In this document: one piece after another, positions 52,782 to 64,000 of the stretch
Layout: every line of letters begins with the position of its first letter
How positions within the stretch are numbered: the stretch's first letter is position 1
NCBI RefSeq assembly: GCF_001571085.1
Contig: NZ_BCTC01000012.1
Span: 1-64,000 of the forward strand
From: Azohydromonas lata NBRC 102462
GTDB taxonomy: Bacteria > Pseudomonadota > Gammaproteobacteria > Burkholderiales > Burkholderiaceae_C
Length of the DNA: 64,000 nucleotides
Reading direction: 5' to 3'
The notes under the pieces: generated by a model
The model's database searches: none
What the model saw: the letters and a program-made list of their open reading frames with translations, nothing else
Told to the model about the DNA's origin: nothing
Program-made: the position numbers and the translations under genes

Positions 52782-55700
52782 TCAAGCCGCCTTGGCCGCC
52801 TGCCCCGGCTCATCCGCCTCGCCCTGCTCCGGCGCCGTGATGGGCCCCTTGCCGCTGAAGCGGTCCAGCGCGAGGTAAATCACCGGGGTGATGTAGAGCG
52901 TCACGGCCTGCGAGAACACCAGGCCGCCCACCACCGCCAGGCCCAGCGGCTGGCGCAGCTCGGCGCCGGCGCCTATGCCCAGCGCGATGGGCAGCGCGCC
53001 CATGAGCGCGGCCAGCGTGGTCATCATGATGGGACGAAAGCGCAGCACGCAGGCCTCGCGTATGGCCTCCACCGGCTTCATGCCGCGCTCGCGCTGCGCC
53101 TCCAGCGCGAAGTCGATCATCATGATCGCGTTCTTCTTGACGATGCCTATGAGCAACAGGATGCCGATCGTGGCGATGATGGTCAGGTCCTGGCCGAAGA
53201 ACTTGAGCATCAGCAGCGCGCCCACGGCGGCCGAGGGCAGGCCCGCCAGGATGGTCAGCGGGTGGATGTAGCTCTCATACAGCACGCCCAGCAGCACGTA
53301 GATCACCAGCAGCGCCGCCACGATCAATATCGCCTGGCTGCCCTGCGAGCTCTTGAAAACGGCCGCGTCGCCGCCGTAGCGGGTGATGATGGATTCGGGC
53401 ATCCCTATGGCCGTGCGGTAGCCCTCCAGCTTCTCCGTCGCGTCGCCCAGCGCCACGCCGGGGGCGAGGTTGAAGGACACCGTCACCGCCTGCAGCTGGC
53501 CCACGTGGTTGACCGAGATGGGCCCCACCGTGCGAGAGACGGTGGCGAAGGCCGACAGCGGCACCAGCGTGCCGCCGGCGGAGCGCACGTAGATGCGCGA
53601 GAGGTCCGCCTCGTCCTCCTTGGCCTGCGGCGCCGCCTCCATGATCACCTGGTAGTTGTCGGTGTTGGTGTAGATCGTGGAGACCTGCCGCTCGCCAAAC
53701 GCGCTGTAGAGCGCGGTGCGCACGGCGTCTATGGACACGCCCAGGGTGTTGGCGCGGTCGCGGTCGATGGACAGCGAGGCCTGCAGCCCGCGCAGTTGCG
53801 CGTCGCTGGTGACGTCGCGGAACAGCGCATCGCCGCGCAGCTTTTCCTGCAGCTTGGTGGCCCATTCGTAGATCTCGCCGGCCTGCACGCTTTGCAGGAT
53901 GTACTGGTACTGCGCCTTGCTGGAGCGGCCGCCGAGCTGCAGGTTCTGCACCGGGCGCATGTAGACGGTGATGCCCGCCACCGTGCGCAGCTTGCGCCGC
54001 AGGCCCTCCACCACTTCCTTCATGCTCGCGCGGTCCTTGCGCGGCTTGAGGTTGACGAACATGCGCCCGGTGTTGGTGGTGTTGCCGCCGCCGCCCAGGA
54101 AGGAGTTGACGCTGAGCACGTTGGGGTCGTCGCGGATGATGGCCGCCGCGCGCTCCTGCAACTGCACCATGCCCTGGAAGGAGATGTCCTCCGCCGCTTC
54201 CGTGCTCACCGAGAGCTGGCCGATGTCTTCCTCGGGGAAGAAGCCCTTGGGAATGGTCATGAACAGCCAGACCGTGGCCACCAGGGTGCCCAGCGCCACC
54301 AGCATCACCACGCCGCGGAACTTGAGCGCGGCGTCCAGCGTGCGGCTGTAGACGCGCAGCACGGCATCGAAAGCGTGCTCGAAGCCGCGCACCAGCAGCC
54401 CGGGCGGCTTCTTGTGCGCCTCGTCGCTCAGGAAACGGCTGGCCAGCATGGGCACCAGCGTGAGCGACACGAAGGCCGACACCACGATGGCCAGCGACAC
54501 CACCACGGCGAACTCGTGGAACAACAGCCCAATCACCCCGGGCATGAAGAAGATGGGGATGAAGACCGCGATCAGCGAGGTGGAGATGGAGATGATGGTG
54601 AAGCCCACCTCGCGCGAGCCGCGCAGCGCGGCCTGGAAGGGCGGCACGCCCTCCTCCACGTGGCGGATGATGTTCTCCAGCATCACGATGGCGTCGTCCA
54701 CCACCAGGCCCACGGCCAGCGTCAGGCCCAGCAGCGAGATGTTGTCCAGCGAGTAGCCCAGCCCCCACAGCAGCGACAGCGCGCCCACCAGCGACACCGG
54801 CAGCGACAGCGACGGGATGACGGTGGCCACGAAGCGGCGCAGGAACAGGAAGATCACCAGCACCACCAGCACCACCGTGCCCAGCAGCGTGAGGTTGACG
54901 TCGTGCAGCGCCTCGCGGATGGACACCGAGCGGTCGTTGACCAGGCTCACTTTCACCGACTGCGGCAACTGTTCCTGGAACCCCGGCAGCGCCGCCTTGA
55001 TGGAGTCCACCACCCGCACCGTGTTGGCGTCGGGCTGCCTTTGAATGGCCAGCGTGATGGAGCGCTCGCCGTTGAAGCTGTTGAAGTTGCGGACGATCTC
55101 GTAGCTGTCCTCGACCTGCGCCACGTCGCGCAGCCGCACGGCGTTGCCGTTGCGGCTGGCAACGATCACTTCCGAGAACTCGGCCGCGTTGCGCAACTGG
55201 CGGTTGGCCTGCAGCGTGAGCGTCTGGCTCGTCCCTTCCAGCGTGCCCACGGGCGTGTTGGCGTTGGCCGCGCGCAGGGCGCCGGCGACTTCGTCCAGGC
55301 CGATGTTGCGGGCGGCAAGCTGGTCCGGCAGCACGCGCACGCGCACGGCAAAGCGCTTCTGGCCGTAGATGTTCACCTGCGCCACGCCGGGCAGCGTGGA
55401 CAGCGTCGGGGAGATGAGGTGCTCGGCGTAGTCGTTGAGGTCTTGCAGGCTCAGCGCGGGCGAGGTCAGCGCCAGCAGCAGCACGGGGGCGTCGGCGGGG
55501 TTGACCTTGCGGTAGGACGGCGGCTGCGTCATGTCCTGCGGCAACTGGCGCTGCGCGCGCAGCAGCGCGGCCTGCACGTCCACGGCGGCGGCGTCGATGT
55601 CGCGGCCCTCGTCGAACTCCAGCGTCACCGAGGTGTTGCCCAGCGTGCTGGTGGAGCTGATGACGTTCAGGCCCGGAATGGTCTGGAACTGCTTTTCCAG

Positions 55701-55898
55701 TTGCAACGCCACCGAGGTGGCCATGTTCTCGGGGCTGGCGCCGGGCAGCGAGGCCGAGACGTTGATGACGGGCGTGTTGTAGCTGGGCAGCGCCGCCACC
55801 GGGATGCGGCCATAGGCCAGCACACCGGCCACGACGATGGCCAGGTTGAGCAGCACCGTCATCACCGGACGGCGAATGAACAGCTCCGACAGGTTCAC
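52782..55898 (-). CDS. RND efflux pump, inner-membrane subunit (MdtB/MdtC-like)
   Basis: 1038 residues, the full length of AcrB-type drug pumps, with twelve membrane segments and two large periplasmic loops. The proton-relay motif GLVVDDAIVMLENIIRHVEEG is in membrane segment 4, with a second half starting near residue 530. The sequence is nearer MdtB/MdtC and heavy-metal-free HAE1 pumps than CusA. Last gene of a two-gene operon with its adaptor, which overlaps by four bases. No outer-membrane channel gene is adjacent. Confidence 0.92.
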   Translation of the reverse strand: MNLSELFIRRPVMTVLLNLAIVVAGVLAYGRIPVAALPSYNTPVINVSASLPGASPENMATSVALQLEKQFQTIPGLNVISSTSTLGNTSVTLEFDEGRDIDAAAVDVQAALLRAQRQLPQDMTQPPSYRKVNPADAPVLLLALTSPALSLQDLNDYAEHLISPTLSTLPGVAQVNIYGQKRFAVRVRVLPDQLAARNIGLDEVAGALRAANANTPVGTLEGTSQTLTLQANRQLRNAAEFSEVIVASRNGNAVRLRDVAQVEDSYEIVRNFNSFNGERSITLAIQRQPDANTVRVVDSIKAALPGFQEQLPQSVKVSLVNDRSVSIREALHDVNLTLLGTVVLVVLVIFLFLRRFVATVIPSLSLPVSLVGALSLLWGLGYSLDNISLLGLTLAVGLVVDDAIVMLENIIRHVEEGVPPFQAALRGSREVGFTIISISTSLIAVFIPIFFMPGVIGLLFHEFAVVVSLAIVVSAFVSLTLVPMLASRFLSDEAHKKPPGLLVRGFEHAFDAVLRVYSRTLDAALKFRGVVMLVALGTLVATVWLFMTIPKGFFPEEDIGQLSVSTEAAEDISFQGMVQLQERAAAIIRDDPNVLSVNSFLGGGGNTTNTGRMFVNLKPRKDRASMKEVVEGLRRKLRTVAGITVYMRPVQNLQLGGRSSKAQYQYILQSVQAGEIYEWATKLQEKLRGDALFRDVTSDAQLRGLQASLSIDRDRANTLGVSIDAVRTALYSAFGERQVSTIYTNTDNYQVIMEAAPQAKEDEADLSRIYVRSAGGTLVPLSAFATVSRTVGPISVNHVGQLQAVTVSFNLAPGVALGDATEKLEGYRTAIGMPESIITRYGGDAAVFKSSQGSQAILIVAALLVIYVLLGVLYESYIHPLTILAGLPSAAVGALLMLKFFGQDLTIIATIGILLLIGIVKKNAIMMIDFALEAQRERGMKPVEAIREACVLRFRPIMMTTLAALMGALPIALGIGAGAELRQPLGLAVVGGLVFSQAVTLYITPVIYLALDRFSGKGPITAPEQGEADEPGQAAKAA

Positions 55899-57196
55899 CG
55901 CAGCGCCTCCGCCTGCGACGCCGCCGTGGCCAGCGCCACCGATTTATCGGGCGCCGCGGCACCGCCGCTGCCGCTCCCGGCACTACCCGCGCCACCGCCG
56001 CCCTGCCCGCCGTGGCCTTCGCCGCCGCGGCCCGCGGGGGCCCCCGCGCCGCGCTCGACCACCGGGGCACCGGGGCGCAGGTTCTGCTTGCCGTCCACCA
56101 CCACGCGTTCACCCGCGCGCACACCGTCCACCACCGCGTCGTTGCCGGCGGCGTAAGTCACCGTGACGGGCCGCGCCGCGGCTTTGTTGCCCTCGATCAC
56201 GAAGAGGGTCGTTCCGCGCGGGCCCTGGATGACGGCCGCCTGCGGCACCACCACCGCGCCGCGCAGCGTGCGCACGGTCAGGCTCACGTCCACGAAGGCG
56301 CCGGGCCACAGCGACTGGTCGGCGTTGTCGAACTGGGCCTTCACGCGCACCGTGCCCGACGCCAGGTCCACCGCGTTGTCCACGAACTGGAGTTTTCCGG
56401 TGCGGGGCTTGCGGCCTTCCGGCAGCACGGCCTGCACCTGGCCGCCGCCCTGGCCCATGAGCTCCAGCAGCGCGGGCAGCTCGCGCTGCGGCAGGTTGAA
56501 GGCCACGGCGATGGGGTCGATCTGCGTGAGCGTGAGCAGCGCCGCGCCCGTGGGCGAGACGCTGGTGCCGGGATAGACGTTCACGGTGCCGATGCGCCCG
56601 TCCCCCGGCGCCGTGATGCGGCTGTAGGACAGCGCCACCTTGGCGGCATCCAGCGCGGCGCGGTCCGCGGCCACCACGGCGGCCTGCGCCTCGGCCTGCG
56701 CCTGCGCCGTGTCCACCGCGCCCTGCGACACGAAGTTCTGCGCCAGCAGCTCGCGGCTGCGGGCGAGCTGGCGCTGGGCGTCGGCGGCGGTGGCCTGGTC
56801 GCGCAGCAGTTGCGCCTGCGCGCGGGCGACGTTGGCCTCGTCGTTGCGCGCGTCCAGCGTGAACAGCAGCTCGCCGCGCTTGACGTTCTGGCCCTCGCGC
56901 ACGTGCACCTGCGTCACCTGGCTGGCCACCTGCGGCTTCACTTCCACGCTGCGCAGCGCCGTGACGGTGCCGGGCGCCTGCAGCAGCACCGGCACGTCGC
57001 GCTGCTGCGCCACCACGCTGGTGACGCTCACCGGCGCGCCGCCGGCGCCGGACGCCGCGCCGCTGGCCGCGGAGGCCGCCGCCGATGCGCCGCCGCCCGC
57101 GGGCGCGGCCTCCTTGCGGCCGTTGAACCACCAGGCGCCGGAGAGGCCGGCCACGATGAGGACCGCCGCCAGGGCAGCCGCTTTGGGCTTGGACAT
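55895..57196 (-). CDS. RND efflux adaptor (membrane fusion protein)
   Basis: 433 residues. A single N-terminal membrane anchor (MSKPKAAALAAVLIVAGLSG), an Ala/Ser/Gly-rich linker, then the lipoyl halves around VEVKPQVASQVTQVHV and YSRITAPGDGRIGTVNV, separated by an alpha-helical hairpin, and a beta-barrel with PTGAALLTLTQIDPIAVAFN. The C-terminal tail is unusually Gly-rich. ATG at 57196. Its stop overlaps the pump gene start (ATGA). Confidence 0.9.
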   Translation of the reverse strand: MSKPKAAALAAVLIVAGLSGAWWFNGRKEAAPAGGGASAAASAASGAASGAGGAPVSVTSVVAQQRDVPVLLQAPGTVTALRSVEVKPQVASQVTQVHVREGQNVKRGELLFTLDARNDEANVARAQAQLLRDQATAADAQRQLARSRELLAQNFVSQGAVDTAQAQAEAQAAVVAADRAALDAAKVALSYSRITAPGDGRIGTVNVYPGTSVSPTGAALLTLTQIDPIAVAFNLPQRELPALLELMGQGGGQVQAVLPEGRKPRTGKLQFVDNAVDLASGTVRVKAQFDNADQSLWPGAFVDVSLTVRTLRGAVVVPQAAVIQGPRGTTLFVIEGNKAAARPVTVTYAAGNDAVVDGVRAGERVVVDGKQNLRPGAPVVERGAGAPAGRGGEGHGGQGGGGAGSAGSGSGGAAAPDKSVALATAASQAEALR

Positions 57197-57357
57197 GGAT
57201 CGCTGTGGTCCGTCGAAAGGAAGAAATTGCCGGTTCGCGGGTCTGTCGGCAAGTCGCCAGCCCGCAGCGGCCAAGGGTTTATTGATCGGCCAGCGGGGCG
57301 CCATCTTGATGCGCCGCGCGCCCGGGGCAAACGCTTAGGCGCATAAGCAAAGCAGGT

Positions 57358-57819
57358 TCAGTTCCGGCCGGTGGAACCGAAGCCGCCCTCGCCGCGCTGC
57401 GAATCGCCGAACTCCTGCACGCGGCGGAACTGGGCCTGCACCACGGGGACGATGATCATTTGCGCGATGCGCTCCAGCGGCTGCACGGTGAAGGGCTCCT
57501 TGCCGCGGTTCCAGCAGCTCACCATGAGCGGGCCCTGGTAGTCGGCATCGATGAGGCCGACTAGATTGCCCAGCACCAGGCCGTGCTTGTGGCCCAGGCC
57601 CGAGCGCGGCAGCAGCATGGCGGCCAGGCCGGGGTCGCCGATGTGGATGGCGATGCCCGTGGGGATGAGCGCCGCGTCGCCGGGCTGCAGCACCAGCGGC
57701 ACGTCCAGGCAGGCGCGCAGGTCCAGCCCGGCGCTGCCGGGAGTGGCGTAGCGGGGAGCCAGCTCGTCCCAGCGCTCGGCGACGCGGGGGTCGAGGATTT
57801 TCAGGTCTATGGTGGTCAT
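57358..57819 (-). CDS. dut: dUTP diphosphatase
   Basis: Hydrolyses dUTP to dUMP, keeping uracil out of DNA. 153 residues, the trimeric type. All five dUTPase motifs are present: [41 protein letters not shown] and [15 protein letters not shown] at 57819. Followed on the same strand by the RND adaptor after 161 bases; upstream it is separated from coaBC by a REP-like repeat pair. dut and coaBC are commonly linked in proteobacteria. Confidence 0.96.
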   Translation of the reverse strand: MTTIDLKILDPRVAERWDELAPRYATPGSAGLDLRACLDVPLVLQPGDAALIPTGIAIHIGDPGLAAMLLPRSGLGHKHGLVLGNLVGLIDADYQGPLMVSCWNRGKEPFTVQPLERIAQMIIVPVVQAQFRRVQEFGDSQRGEGGFGSTGRN

Positions 57820-57845
57820 GCAGGGTTCCGGTTGAAAAAGGAACC

Positions 57846-57939
57846 GTCATGCCCGCGCACGCGGGCATCCACGAGCCGCGTGACGCAGCCTTGGCGGCAT
57901 CACGGCAAGGGTGGATGCCCGCCTGCGCGGGCATGACGA
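57846..57939. repeat. REP-like inverted repeat pair
   Basis: Two copies of a palindromic unit face each other: GTCATGCCCGCGCACGCGGG at 57846 onward, and its inverted form GTGGATGCCCGCCTGCGCGG from 57911 ending CATGACGA. Each copy itself can fold (CCCGCGCACGCGGG). They lie between dut and coaBC and match the pair before alaS, so this is a dispersed element of REP/BIME type. Confidence 0.8.
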
Positions 57940-57973
57940 TGTGTTGTGGGAGTTGGGAGTTGGCCGGGTGTCT

Positions 57974-59203
57974 TCAGCTTCGGCTGGCCAGCCGCTGCGC
58001 AATCTCCTGTACCAGCACGCGCGAAAGCGCCCGCTTGGACGCGCAGGGCACTTCGCGCTCACCCTGGGCATCCACCAGCAGCAGCGCGTTGTCGTCGCGG
58101 CCGAAGGTGGCGGGGCCCAGGTTGCCCACCACCAGGGGCACATTCTTTCGCTGAAGTTTTTCCCGCGCGTGTCTGGCCAGGTCGTGGCTCTCGGCGGCAA
58201 AGCCCACGCAGTAAGGCCTGCGCGCCAGCCGCGCCACCGCGGCCAGGATGTCGGGGTTCTCGACGAGCTCCAGCACCGGCACGTCGCGGCCCGGGGCCTT
58301 CTTGATCTTGGCGTCCGACACGTCGGCCGGGCGCCAGTCGGCCACCGCGGCAGTGGCCACGAACACGTCGTGCTCGGGGGCCAGCGGCAGCACCGCGTCG
58401 AACATCTGCCGCGCCGTGCGCACGTCGATGCGGCGCACCCCGGCGGGCGTGTCCAGGTGCACGGGGCCGGCCACGAGCGTCACCTCGGCGCCCGCCTCCT
58501 GCGCCGTGCGGGCGATGGCGAAACCCATCTTGCCGCTGGAGAGATTGGTCAAGCCCCGCACCGGGTCGATGGGCTCGAAGGTCGGCCCGGCGGTGATCAG
58601 GAGCTTCTTGCCTTGCAAGACCTTGGGTTGGAAGAAGCCGATGACGGCGTCGCGCAGCTCAACGGCCTCCAGCATGCGGCCATCGCCCACTTCGCCGCAG
58701 GCCTGGTCGCCGTGGCCCGGGCCCAGCAGCAGGGCGCCGTCGGCCACCACTTGGGCGACGTTGCGCTGCGTGGCCGGGTGGGCCCACATCTCGCGGTTCA
58801 TGGCCGGGGCCAGCAGCAGCGGCACGCGCTCGTGGCCGGAGGCAAAGGGGCGGGCCAGGCATAGCAGGCTCAACAGCTCGTCGGCGCGGCCCTGGGCGAG
58901 CTGCGCGATGAGGTCGGCGCTGGCCGGGGCGATGAGGATGGCGTCGGCCGCGCGGCTCAGGTTGATGTGGGCCATCGCGTTGTGCTCGCGCTCGTCCCAC
59001 TGGCTGCGCACCACGGGGCGGCCGGAGAGGGCCTGCATCGTCACGGCGGTGATGAACTGTTCGGCCGCGGGCGTCATCACCACCTGCACCGTGGCGCCGG
59101 CGCGCATGAGCTCGCGCACCAGCTCGGCGGACTTGTAGCAGGCGATGCCGCCGGAGAGGCCGAACACCAGGTGCCGGCCGGCGAGATCGGGGGGTTCCTT
59201 CAT
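57974..59203 (-). CDS. coaBC: Phosphopantothenoylcysteine decarboxylase / synthetase
   Basis: Bifunctional coenzyme A enzyme, 409 residues. N-terminal CoaC flavoprotein decarboxylase (FGLSGGIACYKSAELVRELM, the PAMNREMW motif and the cysteine in ACGEVGDGRM), and C-terminal CoaB synthetase (ITAGPTFEPIDPVRGLTNLSSGKMG and the KIKK site). ATG at 59203. Forms a group with dut downstream. Confidence 0.96.
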   Translation of the reverse strand: MKEPPDLAGRHLVFGLSGGIACYKSAELVRELMRAGATVQVVMTPAAEQFITAVTMQALSGRPVVRSQWDEREHNAMAHINLSRAADAILIAPASADLIAQLAQGRADELLSLLCLARPFASGHERVPLLLAPAMNREMWAHPATQRNVAQVVADGALLLGPGHGDQACGEVGDGRMLEAVELRDAVIGFFQPKVLQGKKLLITAGPTFEPIDPVRGLTNLSSGKMGFAIARTAQEAGAEVTLVAGPVHLDTPAGVRRIDVRTARQMFDAVLPLAPEHDVFVATAAVADWRPADVSDAKIKKAPGRDVPVLELVENPDILAAVARLARRPYCVGFAAESHDLARHAREKLQRKNVPLVVGNLGPATFGRDDNALLLVDAQGEREVPCASKRALSRVLVQEIAQRLASRS

Positions 59204-59323
59204 AAGGCGCGCACTCTATCAGGGGCTTGCGCGCGGCCATGTCCAGGCCCGCGGCTCGCTATGCTGGGCCTTGGGGCCGTCGCCTGGCGCCCCACCGTTG
59301 CTCTGCCTGGAGAGGGTTCCTGC

Positions 59324-60115
59324 ATGAAACCGCTGCCGCGCCTGTTCCCGCTGTTGCTGTCCCTGGGCCTGCTGCTGCCCTGTGCGCGGGCCGCCATGCC
59401 GCCGACCGCGCCGCGCGTGCTGCTCTACGGCGAGCAGCACGACCAGGCCGACCAGCAGCGGCAGGTGGCGCAAGCGGTGCGCGAGCTGGCGCAGCAGCGG
59501 CGGCTGGCCGCCGTGGTGCTGGAGATGGCCGAGAGCGGCGCCAGCACGGCGCGGTTGCCCGCCGCGGCCGACGAGGCCGCCGTCAAGGATGCCCTGCGCT
59601 GGAGCGCCGCCGCCTGGCCCTGGGATACCTATAAGGACGTGGTGATGTCGGCCGTGCGCGCCGAGGTGCCGGTGCTGGGCGGCAACCTGCCGCGGCGCGA
59701 CATGCGCGAGGCCATGCAGAACGAATCTCTGGACCGGCTGCTGCCCCCGGCCATCAACGACGAATTGAAAACCGCCATACGCGAGGGCCACTGCGGGCTG
59801 CTGCCGGCCGAGCACGAGGGCGGCATGTTGCGCATACAGCTCGCGCGCGACCAGAGCATGGCGCGCACCGTGGCGCAGGCCGTGGAGAGCGCGGGCCCCG
59901 GCCGCCAGGTGCTGCTGCTCTCCGGCGCGCAACACGCCGCGCGCGACCGCGGCGTGCCGCTGCACCTGCAGCAGCTCGGCTTCAAGGCCGACGATCTCTA
60001 CGTGACCATGTTCGGCCATGCCCCCGGCGACGCCCTGCCCTCGGACCGCACCCTGCCCTCGCTGCATTCCACCGGCGGGACGGACCCTTGCGAGCAGCTC
60101 AAGGGGCGCAAGTGA
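59324..60115 (+). CDS. ChaN/TIKI-like family protein, exported
   Basis: 263 residues with a signal peptide (cleavage near ARAAM). The mature part opens PRVLLYGEQHDQADQQRQVA, the glutamate/histidine GEQHD motif of the ChaN (DUF399, PF04187) superfamily, which includes haem-binding lipoproteins and TIKI peptidases. DTYKDVV and LSGAQHAARDRGVPLHL are the later motifs. No lipobox is seen, so it may be periplasmic. Divergent from coaBC. Function in this organism not known; iron/haem uptake is the usual guess. Confidence 0.82.
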   Translation: MKPLPRLFPLLLSLGLLLPCARAAMPPTAPRVLLYGEQHDQADQQRQVAQAVRELAQQRRLAAVVLEMAESGASTARLPAAADEAAVKDALRWSAAAWPWDTYKDVVMSAVRAEVPVLGGNLPRRDMREAMQNESLDRLLPPAINDELKTAIREGHCGLLPAEHEGGMLRIQLARDQSMARTVAQAVESAGPGRQVLLLSGAQHAARDRGVPLHLQQLGFKADDLYVTMFGHAPGDALPSDRTLPSLHSTGGTDPCEQLKGRK

Positions 60116-60157
60116 CTGGGAGCAGCAAGAAGACCAGGACGCCGTGCCCCCTGTTCC

Positions 60158-60283
60158 GTCATGCCCGCGAAAGCGGGCATCCACGAACGCCGAGGTGCCG
60201 TCTTCGCACCGCATCGCATGAGGCTGCGGTGAGCACGCCGCTGTAGCGGTACTCGTGGATGCCCGCTTTCGCGGGCATGACGA
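60158..60283. repeat. REP-like inverted repeat pair, second copy
   Basis: GTCATGCCCGCGAAAGCGGG at 60158 and its inverse complement from 60253 to 60283 (TCGTGGATGCCCGCTTTCGC then GGGCATGACGA), about 65 bases apart. Same unit as at 57846-57939 with small differences in the loop. Confidence 0.82.
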
Positions 60284-60343
60284 ATCGGGGGCGCAGCACC
60301 CTGTGCTCACGACACGCCCTCCACCTCCAAAGCAAACCAAAGC

Positions 60344-60378
60344 AAAAAGCCCGTCGGCCAACAGCGCGACGGGCTTTC
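60344..60378 (-). terminator. Rho-independent terminator after alaS
   Basis: On the minus strand AAAGCCCGTCG pairs with CGACGGGCTTT across a ten-base loop and is followed by TT from the A-run at 60344-60348 and a further T-rich stretch. It lies 37 bases past the alaS stop. Confidence 0.85.
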
Positions 60379-60414
60379 TTCATGCAGGCGCCGCGTTGGG
60401 CGCCACCGGCAGGC

Positions 60415-63042
<2,628 letters not shown>

Positions 63043-63206
63043 CCGGTGCTTTCTGGAGTCAGCGGGCGGCTCTCGCGGCCCGCGACAGGCATGCTCTGCG
63101 ACGGCCTTCCCGTGGGGATGGAAGCCGCCTCCTCGGCCGGCGCCGGCGACAGCCGCTGCAGCGGTCGCCAAGTGCTTGATTCGGCACGTGTTTAGACGAA
63201 CCGGCG

Positions 63207-63212
63207 ATTATA
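63207..63212 (-). promoter_or_regulatory. Candidate -10 box of alaS
   Basis: TATAAT read on the minus strand inside ACCTATAATCG. A TTGACG lies upstream but 26 bases away, too far for a standard promoter, so only the -10 element is supported. The implied leader before the alaS ATG is about 160 bases. Confidence 0.35.
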
Positions 63213-63267
63213 GGTCGGCACCTCGCCGGCTTCGGCTGCGTCAAGGCCGCCCGCAGGGGCGCGCCTA

Positions 63268-63309
63268 TCATGTCGGCCCTGTCCCGTGCACACGAAGCAG
63301 CCGACATGA
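63268..63309. repeat. Perfect inverted repeat spanning the gabD start codon
   Basis: TCATGTCGGC at 63268-63277 and GCCGACATGA at 63300-63309, ten bases each, separated by 22 bases. The right arm contains the ATG of gabD. It could be an operator or an RNA hairpin that hides the start. Confidence 0.6.
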
Positions 63310-64000
63310 ACGACAACACTCCCCTGACCACCCTGCAGGACCCCAGCCTCCTCAAGACCGACGCCCTCATCAACGGGCAGTGGGTCGCAGGCGAAACCCG
63401 TTTCGAAGTCCGCGACCCGGCCACGGGCCGCGTGCTGGCCGAGGTGCCCAACCTGGGTGGCAGCGAGGCCGAAGCCGCCCTCCAGGCCGCCGACAAGGCC
63501 TGGCCGGCCTGGCGCGCCAAGACCGCCAAGGAGCGCGGCGCCATCCTCATGCGCTGGTACCAGCTGCTGATGCAGAACGCCGAGGACCTGGCCCGCATCA
63601 TGACCGCCGAGCAGGGCAAGCCCCTGGCCGAGGCGCGCGGCGAAGTGGGCTACGGCGCCAGCTTCATCGAGTGGTTCGCCGAGGAAGCCAAGCGCGTCTA
63701 TGGCGAGACCGTGCCGACCACCGACGGCAACAAGCGCTACCTCGTCATCAAGCAGCCCATCGGCGTGTGCGCGGCCATCACGCCGTGGAACTTCCCCATC
63801 GCCATGATCACGCGCAAGGTCGCGCCGGCCCTGGCCGCGGGCTGCCCCGTGGTGATCAAGCCCGCCGAGGCCACGCCGCTGTCGGCGCTGGCCGTGGCCG
63901 AGCTCGCGCAGCGCGCGGGCATGCCTGCGGGCGTGCTCAACGTGATCACGGCCGACTCGCAGCGCTCCATCGAGGTGGGCAAGGTGCTGTGCGACTCCGA
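63306..64000 (+). CDS. gabD: Succinate-semialdehyde dehydrogenase (N-terminal part)
   Basis: The first 231 codons of an NAD(P)+-dependent aldehyde dehydrogenase; the rest is beyond the window. It oxidises succinate semialdehyde to succinate in GABA breakdown. The features seen are GQWVAG, FEVRDPATGRVLAEVPN, the EQGKPLAEARGEVGYGASFIEWFAEEAKR block typical of GabD, and the NAD-binding ITPWNFPIAMITRKVAPALAAG with CPVVIKPAE. The catalytic Cys and Glu lie further on. The start ATG is inside an inverted repeat. It is divergent from alaS. Confidence 0.93.
   Translation, partial: MNDNTPLTTLQDPSLLKTDALINGQWVAGETRFEVRDPATGRVLAEVPNLGGSEAEAALQAADKAWPAWRAKTAKERGAILMRWYQLLMQNAEDLARIMTAEQGKPLAEARGEVGYGASFIEWFAEEAKRVYGETVPTTDGNKRYLVIKQPIGVCAAITPWNFPIAMITRKVAPALAAGCPVVIKPAEATPLSALAVAELAQRAGMPAGVLNVITADSQRSIEVGKVLCDS

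Noticed and set aside
53262..56156. A plus-strand open frame of over 900 codons opposite the RND pump genes
   Set aside because: It lies fully on the opposite strand of two recognisable genes, is extremely rich in His, Arg, Gln and Gly, and shows no family motifs. In high-GC DNA the antisense frame stays open by chance.

Overview
The window is about 64 kb of GC-rich DNA, densely coding on both strands with short intergenic gaps and no insertion sequences, prophage or CRISPR arrays. The gene set and order point to a betaproteobacterium of the order Burkholderiales, most likely family Comamonadaceae: tig-clpP-clpX-lon next to tRNA genes, ilvB-ilvH-ilvC-pssA-leuA, a sigma factor followed by DUF3619, DUF3106 and RDD genes, and a PEP-CTERM protein. 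The family call is inference from gene content; no 16S gene is present.

Layout. 1-5 kb: the start of etfB, murI, a UMF1-type MFS protein, a small secreted protein behind an AT-rich gap, tRNA-Leu(UAA), and a queuosine pair (queE plus an unusual triple T-fold QueD). 5-13.5 kb: an AI-2E-type membrane protein, a MacAB-like efflux operon with its own NodT-type outer-membrane lipoprotein, a periplasmic amino-acid-type binding protein, and the remains of a radical SAM/SPASM gene. 13.6-20 kb: the protein-quality-control block lon, clpX, clpP, tig, bracketed by tRNA-Cys, tRNA-Gly and tRNA-Leu(UAG); lon has a good match to a heat-shock (sigma-32) promoter. 20-25 kb: hpnCDE for squalene, an IclR regulator and pbpG.

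25-33.5 kb: branched-chain amino-acid synthesis (ilvB, ilvH, ilvC) with pssA, and two different isopropylmalate synthase genes side by side. Upstream of the pair I find a short leader ORF with four consecutive leucine codons and a terminator hairpin, a typical leucine attenuator. 33.6-36.4 kb: sigma factor-DUF3619-DUF3106-RDD-dgkA, tightly packed. 36.5-40 kb: an accessory patch of lower GC holding a PepA-like PEP-CTERM protein with a sigma-54-type promoter, and an E1-like (ThiF) enzyme overlapping a nitroreductase-like gene. 40-50 kb: topoisomerase IV (parC, parE), an MFS transporter, a 44-residue membrane peptide, a methyltransferase, dapA, bamC and a metallo-hydrolase. 50-64 kb: a small lipoprotein, a RoxA-type ribosomal oxygenase divergent from an FKBP isomerase, a LysE exporter, an RND pump with its adaptor, dut, coaBC, a ChaN-like protein, alaS and the start of gabD. 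Two REP-like inverted repeat pairs lie near dut/coaBC and before alaS.

Most of the window is core metabolism. The parts most worth a second look are the leucine attenuator, the sigma-54-controlled PEP-CTERM gene next to the ThiF/nitroreductase pair, the triple-domain QueD and the uncharacterised sigma-factor operon. I did not find a clearly new defence or mobile system.
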